This document shows positions 54,435 to 64,000 of a DNA stretch of 64,000 bases, piece by piece. Made by a program: the position numbers and the translations under genes. Position 1 is the first letter of the stretch; each line of letters begins with the position of its first letter. The stretch comes from Arctopsyche grandis (taxonomy: Eukaryota; Arthropoda; Insecta; Trichoptera; Hydropsychidae). Where the stretch lies: the NCBI RefSeq assembly GCF_051622035.1, contig NC_135364.1:16243001-16307000 (forward strand). The letters are read 5' to 3'. Under the pieces are notes generated by a model. The model was not told where the DNA came from. It did not search any database and saw only the letters and a program-made list of their open reading frames with translations.

Positions 54435-56066
54435 TTATTTTGTAGACACAATTGAAGATGATTTATAATATCCATTTTCATCTATTGTGTGCATTTGGGA
54501 CAGATGTATTTCTTTTATTTCTATCTTCCCAAAATAATGATCTGAATAAGTTTCCAAAATAGAAGATGCATCGAATGGTATGCGTTTGTTATTTGAAGGT
54601 TCGCTATCTTTTAATCGGTTTGAAGAATTCATGAAAGTTATGTGGAGTTTTATGGTTTGTTTGGATGATTCAAATCCTGGAAACATAAATAAATTATTTC
54701 TAAATCTTTCATTAGATTTCAGAAAAAAAACAAATAATATAAACACACCTTTGCTAGAGAAAAAATCAGATAATTGTTCAGCCACATTTTTCAATATACC
54801 ACGGTCATTTAGATTTTTTTCTTTTATTTCACCATATAGAACGTATGTAGATTTTGGATCATCGTTCATTGAAGAGACTCCAACAATCTCAGCCTCGATT
54901 GTATTTTTTTTAAAAATGGGACTGTAAAATATGTAAAAAAAATTTAAAATCACGGTACTCTTAATAAATATTGACATATCATTAGAACAATGGACAATTG
55001 CACTCACTCGATAATTTTTGTTTTTGCATCATGTAATAGTTCTGTTACCAAAATTCGTTCATCATTGTCCATTAGACACATAACAAATAACGTTAAATGT
55101 AACTTTTTAGGTGATGTGAACAATACTTCATCAACACCTTGTGGTGGATTTTCTAATATTTTATCCTAGAATAAAGTTAAAATTTGATTTTAATCTTAAT
55201 AATAAACATTTTATCATAAATTTAAAGATGTACCCTGAAATTGTTGAAATTTGTAACAAGATCGTCAGAATTTGTCGGAATAGATAGAAAATGAGTTGGC
55301 CTTTGTTTTTTCCTAGCCGCTATAACAATCATATTTATTCTTCTGGCTGCTGCGGCTACGTTCTGAAAATTATCGACAGTGAAAATATTCCCAAGATTAT
55401 GTTTCTCAATTGATTTCATATTTAATATTTTACTTTTTTTTCCGGTCCCATTATGACAATGTCACCTTTTTTGCCACGTGGGGGCATTTTGATATCAGTT
55501 TTAGTTTCATTCATTATTCTTTTCAATACAAATCCTTTAGATCCAATTATATGACCAAAATAATATCTGCAAAGTTTTTTTATAAGTTGAATTCATGAAA
55601 ATAATAACAGTGTCAATAAATAGAATTTTATATTACAAAGCAATTTGTAATGATGTTTTTATTCTCCCATTATTACATGTAACGAATTCAAAATTTTCAG
55701 CATCATCATCATTATCGTCATCAGGTGTCGCAGTTTTATCATCATCTAAGAAAAACAATGTATAATATTGTAAAATTCTGATAAGCATTATTATTACAAT
55801 TTATAGATAATGATTTTTTATAAGAAAATAGTTTTGACAATATATGTATGTAGTAATACGTTCTGTTTTGAATATTAATATAATATCAATATTGTAAGAT
55901 GTTAAAGGAGGAGAAAAGTTAGCTATAAATTTGAATAGACTTTGAAAATAGTTTTATTATATTTACAAGTCAAATATTCTTCATCCTTTCTCATTTCCGC
56001 CTGATGATCGTTTATCCTATGGCACCTTCCGTCTAGCCAAACTAAATCTGGTGAAGTCACATCCAT
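54435..56066 (-). CDS. ASCC1: ASCC1-type protein: KH domain plus 2H phosphoesterase fold, seven exons
   Basis: ASCC1 is a subunit of the activating signal cointegrator complex, which works with the ASCC3 helicase in transcription, alkylation repair and ribosome quality control. Minus-strand exons are 55967-56066, 55637-55745, 55434-55566, 55234-55362, 55008-55165, 54749-54921 and 54435-54676: 1044 bases, 347 aa, the family's usual size. The start reads MDVTSPDLVWLDGRCHRIN, like the N-terminus of animal ASCC1. An acidic stretch (about 34-50) precedes the KH domain with the GxxG loop GSKG (78-81). The 2H fold carries KLHLT (178-182) and KLHIT (277-281), the paired HxT motifs. The C-terminus IKEIHLSQ is followed by DENGYYKSSS, as in the family. 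It lies head to head with Schip1. A tandem duplicate lies downstream. Confidence 0.9.
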
Positions 56067-56375
56067 TATCTCAGTTGCCGAACAGACACCAAGATTTGGA
56101 AAACGTCAACTGACAGATTTGGCCTAAGCAAATGTATTTGAAATTATTTTCATGAAATGAGGTCTCAAAATAAAATTAAATAATTTTTTAAATCACAAAT
56201 TATGCAGATTTTAAAAGTCATTATTAATGGGGCTCAAAATGTTTAATATTCAAATATTAGGTTTTTATTTGTAATACATATTTTTTACACCCTTTTTCTT
56301 TCACTTTTCGATTTTTAAACATTTCTTCTATTGAATATTAGTGTTTTAAAAATAGTTGATTGAACATTAATTTAA

Positions 56376-56504
56376 TCATTCACGTTTGCGTCGTTTGTTT
56401 AGTGGCGAATCGCATAATTTGAACGCGCCATTGCGCAGCTGCAGAACGTTTTCGCGCAATCGCTCTTCACCACTAGTTTTCTTGGGTGGAGTCACATCAG
56501 ACAT
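56376..56504 (-). CDS. Small ORF of 42 codons, unknown, basic C-terminus
   Basis: The minus-strand frame from ATG 56504 to TGA 56376 reads MSDVTPPKKTSGEERLREN, continues VLQLRNGAFKLCDSPLNKRR and ends KRE. Its GC-rich, CpG-bearing codons stand out from the AT-rich surroundings. The tail looks like a nuclear localisation signal. A donor-like GTGAAT at 56383 means it could instead be a first exon. The first codons resemble those of the ASCC1 start downstream (GATGTGACT-CACC). I do not recognise the protein; real or chance is undecided. Confidence 0.4.
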   Translation of the reverse strand: MSDVTPPKKTSGEERLRENVLQLRNGAFKLCDSPLNKRRKRE

Positions 56505-56689
56505 CTCATTTGAAGGTTCATCGACTTATCTGACTAAATAGAATATACATTTAAAAATTCCAAAACGTGGGCAAACAAAAAAAATCGCAAACGTTTGACA
56601 TATAACGAACATTTAAAAATCAATACGCGTGATATTTGATAGGCGCATGCTTGGTATGATTTTCAATGTTGAATGTCATTTCTACTCAT

Positions 56690-56799
56690 AGTGCGTATGT
56701 GACCCCGAGTGTGTATCGACAATAATTGCTTTACTGATTTCGAGAGACTGTTGTGAAATTTAATGGCTTTTATGCATATTTTGTAATAACTGGTGAACA
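56690..56799 (+). other. Candidate 5' non-coding exon of Schip1
   Basis: Sequence ending GGTGAACA is followed by a strong donor GTAAGTACG at 56800, and the coding exon has an acceptor (TTTTATTTTAG) ending at 57152, giving a 353-bp intron. It contains a short upstream ORF (ATG GCT TTT to TAA). The 5' limit is a guess. Confidence 0.45.
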
Positions 56800-57161
56800 G
56801 TAAGTACGCGTGAACGATACGACTATCGACCCGTTTGCGCATAATGGTGTTCGATTTGTTGAAACGACAAGGTTTTCTACTATAATCGCTTGTTTCGCAA
56901 TGTGAATAAAAATATTTTATACTTATGGAAATGCTACTTTAGAATTTTCCGACGAGAAAATAATATAAACTGTTGAAATTGATCAATTTAAAATATTCAA
57001 TTTTACTTTTTAATTAAATTAATTGAAAGACTGATTTTAATTTAAATAAAGATTTCAGATCGTGTAGTTGTATATTGAATTAAAAAGTGTGGTAGTTCAA
57101 GTAATGATTTCCAAATGAAATTATGATCGCCATTGTTAATTTTTTATTTTAGTTATTCGTG

Positions 57162-60100
57162 ATGTTACTTAGAGAGCCCGATGGGAATGCTGCCCAGTTG
57201 TTCAACAATGGAAATGTATCACTTCAGCAACAATCACAGCAGTCGTGGACAAACAAAACTATCTCACCGAATTCGAACACAATTAAGGAAGATCCTCAAA
57301 TAGAAACTGAAACGGGTGAATTTGAACGGTTGAAATTTACTTTTGATCTTTACGCTTACGGCAAAATTAACCGTTTTGTATATTTCTACGTAGATTTGTC
57401 GTTGAGCTGCAGAGAACATCAGTTGCGAGAGGCTTTAGAAAAATCTATGGAGCTAGACATCACCAATGGATCTGAATTTATAAATTATCGCAATAATCTA
57501 AATTCTAATCGTATTAATGTATCGGATTCCAATAACTTGGCTTTAGATTTCAACCCAAGCGTTCCGATTTCAGAAGCTATTTTTGATTACAGTCCTGATG
57601 AAGGGCTCTTTGACTATGAAGGTTAATAATTATTTTTGTTTTAATATTTTGTATTACATTAATTTTAAAATTGTAATGTTTTATTAGAAGACGATCGAAG
57701 TTATTCATCGTCGAATACGTCAGCTCAAGAAGATGATGATAAAATAGAGCATTCTGGCAGCGATGATTCATATTCGAACGATACTTTGTCGTATCATATT
57801 CCGAGAGGAATTCACAATCCAAATTATCCTGGATTTCAACATCTTGCCTATGCATTACAGGTAAGTAGTCCATTTATACATACATATCTAATCTATCTGG
57901 ATCTTAATCAATTTTAGGAATGTTTTAGGATTATGTCGTAGAAAGTCCAAGTTCTTATGAACATAATGATATATCCAGTGATCAAATTGAATATGATGAT
58001 GGCTTTGCAGAACGACTGGAAGAAATTAGAAAATATGATGAACAAACAGATACTGAGACTATTTTAGAACCTAACAACAATAACAATGAAATTGAAGATT
58101 CTTTTACTGTATCTACAAAAAACGAATATTCAATAAAAACTAATGAAAACTCGACTTATTACGCCACAGACACGAATAAAATAATTCTACAAAATAATAA
58201 ACAGAAAAGTTTTATTGAAGCACATAGTGAAAAAGTCGTATTAAATTGCTCTGATAGAAACGATAATATCCTTTCAGTAACTTTAGGATCTGGAGAAGAA
58301 GCGCGTGGGACCGACTCTGAAAAAATAGAAGAAATATATAAAGATTCAATAGAAGACACTGAAAGTATTAGCATCGATTGCGGTGATCATTTTGAAGAAG
58401 ATCTAAATAATTTAGATTATGAAGAAGATTTCATAGAATTAAAGAGAGAAATATACGAATCTATTCAAAAACCTATAGCGGCTACTTTAGAAAACATAAG
58501 CGATGTTGTAAATAATGTTATTCGTTATATCATAGAAGAGCATGACATTCACAGTGACATTTGGAAAGTACCTGTCGATAATACAAGTCTTCAAAATTTA
58601 ATCGGGGAATCTATGAAAATATTGGAAGAAGAAGATAGAATAAAACTATCAAACATAAACGCGGAATCAGATTTGTTTAATAACAACAGTAACAATACCT
58701 CAGAAGATTCGCAAAGCACCAGCATGGACTATCAATCTGATGCTAGTATAGAGGTTATCGATGAAATAAAAACACACATGGACGACGCTTACATGTCTAA
58801 TGTAGCTGAAAATTTATTCGTTCCACAAAATAAAGATGATTTGATCGAAAAAGATTCGAATGATAAAACAAAACAACAATACGACTGCAATAGTAATTTC
58901 ACAAGTAGTGTGTCAAATCAAGTCGATGAAATCGATTTATCGCAGTGTTCCAAAATTGTAATAATAAAAGAAGAAGAAAAACCAAAAACAAACAAACACG
59001 ATACTCAAAAGACTAGGTACGTATTTATTTACATTATATTTTTTATATAAACTTATGGAATTTAGAACAAAAGACAAACATATTTTTTATACTTTGTAGA
59101 TATGAATCAATACGAAAACCTTGTGCCACTTCGTGTGAAAGTTCAGTAAACACTGGAAGTAAAAATGGTGTGCAAAGAAAAAGTGGAGACAAAAAATCTA
59201 CTCACGATGCTTTAGGTTTTTTTTTTAATTTTATTCAATTGATTATTACATTAATTTATTTTCATTCATTAGTGAGGTCTTACAAAAATTCTTGTATTAT
59301 TTTGGGTAACATTATCGTATTATATATTTTGATTCGGTGAAGTGACCTCACGCACGTCACTAAAATCATGATCACGGAACATCTGGCACCCAAAAACTCC
59401 ATCAATCGAAAGCTGGACACGCGACATATTGTACTAACGAGAACTCGAGTGCCAGATATTTCGTATTCGCGATTTTTGTAGCAACGATTGTCTTGTGCGC
59501 GATCGCAATTTGCGTGATAATCCGTTTACCTATATTTTGTGGTTCGGTGATTATTATTAGTCAAATGTGAACCGGTCGCTCTAGATCGGTTACACGTCGT
59601 CACCCGTCACATTAAAACTGGTCGCAAGAAAACTGGTCACACCCAAAAATTGGTCACGAGAAAACTGGTAACACACAAAAATTGGTCACGAGAAAACTGG
59701 TCACACCCGAAAATGCAACCAATTTAAAAATTTTGGATGTGACCAGTTTTTTTTGATCTTTCTAAAAAAAAGTTTATCCTGGCTATTACTTGATATATAA
59801 ACTATCCGTGACCTACCCATTGGTATTAGGGGGTTTTACACTATCAATACGGATTGTCATTTTAGTCTCGCGGATTTCGAAACAACTCGAATTCGCTACT
59901 GATTATCACGATATTACCCTACTACACTATCAATACGGATCGCGATAGGCGTGGATCGCGGGATAATATTGATAGTGTGATAGACCTTAGAGTTAAGATT
60001 TATAAATGCGTTTTTAAATAATTTCAGGAGCATTTGATGTTTACAATATTGAGACAGCAATGCCGTTGATTGATTTAGATGCAATTGAAAATCACTTGCG

Positions 60101-62622
60101 AGTAGCAAGAGAGGAAGAAAGACGAGTAATTATTTTAATTATTTTAATTTAAATTATGATAAGCAGGTAGGTAAGGGAAATAGTACGGTCGTTGGCTGTG
60201 TTGTCACCCTAATGGTTTCCATGGGTTTCCGGAAACCCGTTGTTAAAAATCAAAAGTTTCCGGAAACCCGTTATTTAATCTAAATACTCATAATTTTTGT
60301 CAAGAATTATACAAATCTTAAAAATTTAATGAACTTCCATGTAATAGTAACTTGAACGAAAACAAATGTATATATTGTAGGTATATATTTTCAAAATATT
60401 TTTTTTTAAATAAAATTTGGAAACCCGTTGTTCCAAAATTGGGGTGACACCACTGGTCGTTGGCCACTTGGGTTCAAATAATATATTAACACAAATTGGT
60501 GATAAATAGTCACCGGAGCCTGAGGGGGCCGTGTATTGTTCAAAGGTTGTAAATGCATTGTTAAAGGTTTGCCGAACAATGGATAGCACTGTGACTATCC
60601 TATTTCTAGTGATAAATTAATACGTACATATGTATAATATGTTGTTGTCAGTATTAAACAGGAACGCAAAAAATCTTATTTTTAGCTTAAAAATCCAAGT
60701 GGTCAACGACTAGTGTTTTCCCTACCTAGTTCTTAGAGGGAAATTCATCAGAAATTCGAATTATATATATTTATATTTCGAAATATATGGCCGACATTTT
60801 TAATCTTTTATTGCACAGCCTGTAAAAATTCAAATGATCGAAATTTTACTTTATTTATTTGATACTGTATACATTTGTGTTTTTATAAATCATTCGAAAT
60901 TTTATCATTTCCGTATCGGGAAAATAGCTGTTTATTTATCATGCGTATTAATACCGATCATCAGCTCAAAATAGAATAAAGTAGGCGTGGCGGTGAACTG
61001 TCACTGCAGCTGTCTAAAGTGTCAAACTGGTGTTTTGTTGTGTAAAATTTGGCGCCATTCTAGCCGTTTCCTTAATTCAATTTGCATACTATTTCTTCGA
61101 TTAATCAACGGTTTAATTAGGTTGAAAACAGAATAATTATATCACATTAATATGCTATGGATGTTTCAATCGATGAAGAAAACGTCGTACACAAATTCAA
61201 GAGAATTATTTCCATCCGAGATGATTATTCAAGCCATAATTATAGAGTAATATAATATTCTCGCATCATGTATATTATTAAAAAATGTTTGTGTAGTTTT
61301 TGGATTTCAACTCTGTGTTTAAATTGTGTCAATAGCGAAGGAATGATCGAGAGGAAATTCGACGTCGGTTGGCTATGGGAACAGAACAAGATGATTATTA
61401 CTCTTTAGGTGATCGTCCAGGTCGAAAACCTAGTCTACAAGCTCGTCTCCAAAGCGGTATTTTTATTTATTATTTAAATCATTATTTGCTTAGAAAAAAA
61501 TATGAATATGAAGCCCATAATTTATTTCTGATATTTTTTCACAGGGATGAACCTTCAAATTTGTTTTATGAACGAAACAGCTTCTGACACAGAATCTCCT
61601 TCAGATTTTGAAACAAACAATTCGTCCCAAATTAAAAAACAAACGTCCAACAATACCAAATTTAAAAGTGAAAAAACAAAGATTGAAAAGAGTTCTATAA
61701 GCACCAATAATATCAAAGCAGAAAATGGAACTGGTCGGTATTCTTCTAATGTTCATAATATTCCAGTTTTAATTTCAATATTGTTTCGAAATATATACAT
61801 ATATTATTCGCAGGAATAGTGCGTCCAAATTCACTCGCTCTCAATGATTCTTCCAAATGTACACCAGCAATAGATTTTGCGAATAAAATTGACTTTTTTG
61901 AATGTCAAGCTCGTTTGCAAACTGAGGCCAGAATGGCGTTAGCTCAAGCTAAAGAAATAGCCCATATGCAAATGGAAGTAAGATGAATCATTCATAATGC
62001 GATTATATGTACATCTGTTATTTTTATTCAAAGCTAACATCATATAATAAATTATTATTGTTTTAGATTGAAAGACAGCAGCAAGAAAAATCTCCAATCA
62101 CAGAAATGCTACGATCTAGTCTTGAAAAGGCTGGAGTTCAATTCCTTGGCGATCGTCGACGAGTGTCTCGTCAGATGTTGACAGATATTAATGTTGCACA
62201 ATTACAAGTGATTTATTTAATTCAAAATTTAATTTACATTTACAAATTAATGATTCAATTTCAGTGTACCTTCATATGATGAAATTATTGCAGGTTATAG
62301 TGAATGAACTGCACACACAAATTGAATTTTTGAACGAAAGCTTGGTGGAAATGTTGATTGCCAGAGATGAACTTCATATGGGACAAGATTCGATGCTAGT
62401 AGATATAGAAGACTTAACGAGGCATCTGTAAGTTGGATTCGTTTGTGACATGTTCAAAAAAATCATAAATTTTGATTCTCAAAAAATAATTTTAGTGGAG
62501 CCAGAGATATTTCTTGTAAAACTATGGAATCAAACGAGAAGAGCATGAACGAAAAGCAGAGTCCCGGTGGTAAAAACTTACAATATCGAATTTCGCCCAT
62601 GCCAACTCTCATATTGAAATAA
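57162..62622 (+). CDS. Schip1: Schwannomin-interacting protein 1 homologue, eleven coding exons
   Basis: SCHIP1 proteins bind merlin/NF2, and in flies Schip1 links Expanded to Tao kinase in Hippo signalling at the cell cortex; vertebrate forms also act with ankyrin G. Exons: 57162-57621, 57688-57860, 57929-59016, 59100-59215, 60028-60125, 61336-61456, 61545-61733, 61814-61977, 62067-62207, 62294-62427, 62496-62622; 2811 bases, 936 aa. The N-terminal two thirds are Asn/Ser/Glu/Asp-rich and poorly conserved apart from [19 protein letters not shown] (about 190-210). The SCHIP1 region starts at about 624: [40 protein letters not shown], then the C-terminal coiled coil [13 protein letters not shown] to [17 protein letters not shown] and [20 protein letters not shown]. 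The start is the first in-frame ATG after the acceptor. Some donors are weak (GTTTTT at 59216). Confidence 0.93.
59338..59530. mobile_element. Foldback MITE with ATCTGGCAC core, copy 2
   Basis: TCACGGAACATCTGGCACCC and GAGTGCCAGATATTTCGTAT are the inverted arms. It lies in Schip1 intron 4, next to a TGTGACCAGTTTT foldback, as at 48151-48817. Confidence 0.7.
59541..59757. mobile_element. Foldback element of the TGTGACCAGTTTT family, copy 3
   Basis: It starts GGTTCGGTGATTATTATTAG and holds four AAAACTGGTCACACCC-like units, then one inverse unit. The right arm is shortened. Confidence 0.7.
59835..59990. repeat. ACACTATCAATACGGAT direct and inverted repeats
   Basis: ACACTATCAATACGGAT occurs at 59839 and 59924, and an inverse form ATATTGATAGTGTGATAG ends the segment. 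Likely another small foldback element. Confidence 0.5.
60196..60455. mobile_element. Nested hAT MITE with exact GTCGTTGG duplication
   Basis: Ends CTGTGTTGTCACCC and GGGGTGACACCACTG; inside, GTTTCCGGAAACCCG and GGAAACCCGTTGTTCC extend the inverted arms. GTCGTTGG flanks both sides (60188-60195 and 60456-60463). Confidence 0.85.
60507..60608. mobile_element. Nested short hAT MITE with exact GTGATAAA duplication
   Basis: TAGTCACCGGAGCCTGAGGG to CTATTTCTA, with GTGATAAA at 60499-60506 and 60609-60616. Sibling of 33503-33604. Confidence 0.85.
61157..61246 (+). other. Schip1: Candidate alternative first coding exon of Schip1 (short isoform)
   Basis: ATG 61157 opens 30 codons reading [20 protein letters not shown] and ending SHNYR, then a donor GTAATA at 61247. 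The phase (0) is that of the next exon at 61336, which starts RRNDREE, so splicing over 89 bp gives a protein of about 321 aa holding the whole SCHIP1 region. Vertebrate SCHIP1 also has alternative first exons. The preceding 200 bases hold a locally GC-richer stretch with TTGGCGCCATTC, a possible promoter. Confidence 0.6.
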
Positions 62623-64000
62623 TAATTTTTGCTCGTTTACTCAGATTTAATGTTATGGTATTAAATTTTTAAATACTTATTATTGAAAAATAATATTAAT
62701 AAAAATATATGTAAAAAATTGTTAATTATATATTTAGTCACATTTCTTTGAAAAACCCTTTTTTATATTTAACTATATATAATGTTATATGAATATATTC
62801 TCCCACCGTTTTATGATTACTTCATTGTAATTGTGATATATTAAAAATAGTGCTTTTTACCCGATGATATTTTAAGTATGTATTGTGCATATTGAATGTA
62901 TTTAATAAATCTCATATTCAGTATTTGTATAAAATATATTTTATAAAACTCTTTTTTGAGTGCAATTCTTATCATAAAATGTAATATATTATTTTAATTT
63001 TTGTATCCAAAGTCATAGTATTATATGAATGTATACTAAACTCAAAATCAGAATGCAGTTGTAAATTGAACAAAATCCATTACTGTATAAACACTTTACT
63101 CGAGTATTATATATGTTAAAATATATGTTGCTGTAAATGTATGATTTTTTATATTAAATATGTGTGTAATGATTAGTATATTTCATGAACAGTTGTGTAT
63201 GTATCAATAAAATTGCTATGCACATTGGTAGTTAATTTTATAATGTAGATTATACAAACAGTTAAGCAATCAACTAAAGCTATTTTGCTTATGCACTAAA
63301 ATAATCGTTAAATAACCCCTTATAATATGTACATATATCTATCATAATATAAAGTGTTCTATGCTAATTAAAAAAATAGAAAACTTTAGTGTGAAATGCA
63401 TTGTATACTTTTCTCAAAAATATATTGTATTTATCAAGAAGCAAACATAGTTTCCTAAGCGTCACAAATAGCTTTTTTTTTAGAGTTTAGTCTTGTATCT
63501 AAATTAATTTTAATAGTATAAAAAAAAGTGATTATGTTCACCGAGAAGTGAAAAGAAACTCGGTTCCTTATATCTCATGGATAATAGAAGAAATTCTAAT
63601 GCTAATATTAATCTAATGCTAATTTTCTGCAACATCACTCCTTTCATAGTTTTAATATGTGCACTGTAGTACGTTTCTTAACTCGCAGGGCGAGATTTAA
63701 ATTTGAATTCTCTTTGATATTAAATTTTTTCATAAGCTAAGCAAGGTGACGTTGTATATAAAATACATCTGAGTGGTGGACCTCTTAAACGACTGTCTGT
63801 CGTTTTTGCATTCATTGAATAATTTTCATAATGCATGTATATGTTTATTACACGTGTAGGTCAATTACACTGCACCCATATTGGGACAATCAAGAAAATT
63901 GGCTTGATTCTTATGATAACGGTATGCTATATGTTTGTGCCATCAGAGATAGAATAAGTTTATTTTGTGATAAGCTTTATGCTAAGCTAGGTTTTTCACA
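62623..64000 (+). other. Schip1 3' UTR and downstream AT-rich sequence
   Basis: AATAAA occurs at 62904-62909 and 63206-63211, so the transcript probably ends within 600 bases of the stop. Beyond this a small hairpin CCGAG-N13-CTCGG lies near 63541. No further gene is seen to the window end. Confidence 0.5.

Larger units (their letters stand above)
60168..60727. mobile_element. Foldback MITE (1778-2255 family) containing two later hAT MITEs
   Basis: Ends GTAGGTAAGGGAAATAGTAC and CTAGTGTTTTCCCTACC are inverted. Removing the insertions at 60196-60455 and 60507-60608 restores TTGGCCACTTGGGTTC and AATTGGTGATAAATTAATA, comparable to the element at 1778-2255. Confidence 0.7.

Noticed and set aside
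61152-61250. Upstream ATG at 61152 reading [10 protein letters not shown]
   Set aside because: This frame runs to a stop at the exon end and is out of phase with exon 6. The ATG at 61157 is the one that joins in frame, although the earlier ATG could reduce its use.

Overview
This is an AT-rich, repeat-dense stretch of an insect nuclear genome. The evidence is GT-AG spliced genes, a profilin of chickadee length (126 aa), an insect-type eIF4A, ubiquitous TATGTATG/CATACATA microsatellite tracts, tRNA-derived SINEs and many non-autonomous hAT elements. I cannot name the order or species from sequence alone.

Layout. (1) 39-26892, plus strand: the 3' six coding exons of a basic Ser/Pro/Arg-rich protein I do not recognise. 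It has a 21 kb intron and a 4.7 kb intron that hold GC-rich islands, hAT-type and foldback elements, SINEs and a transposase remnant. (2) 31101-35333, minus strand: profilin (chic), three coding exons, convergent with gene 1. (3) 36000-40000: foldback MITEs, a complete TRIM-type LTR element, a piggyBac remnant and a small hAT MITE. (4) 40856-45079, minus strand: eIF4A, seven coding exons with every DEAD-box motif. (5) 45738-49310: two units plus a fragment of a composite repeat with a GC-rich and an A-rich minisatellite, foldbacks and a LINE fragment. (6) 50210-56066, minus strand: a tandem duplication of an ASCC1-type gene (KH plus 2H phosphoesterase fold). The downstream copy is intact. The upstream copy keeps all exons open but has ATA where the other has its start codon. 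(7) 57162-62622, plus strand: Schip1, eleven coding exons plus a candidate alternative first exon for a short isoform.

Profilin (actin dynamics), eIF4A (translation initiation), ASCC1 (RNA-binding and repair cofactor) and Schip1 (membrane cytoskeleton and Hippo signalling) are housekeeping or regulatory genes and do not form a pathway cluster. The chic-eIF4A adjacency matches, as far as I recall, the Drosophila 26A-26B arrangement. Both genes begin inside GC-rich islands in an otherwise AT-rich landscape.

The most distinctive features are the recent ASCC1 tandem duplication, where repeat insertions give a readable order of events; the layered nested hAT MITEs with intact 8-bp target duplications; the composite minisatellite element; the TRIM; and the frame-compatible alternative first exons of Schip1 and gene 1. 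I found no protein system that is clearly new. The least explained coding candidate is a 42-aa ORF between ASCC1 and Schip1.
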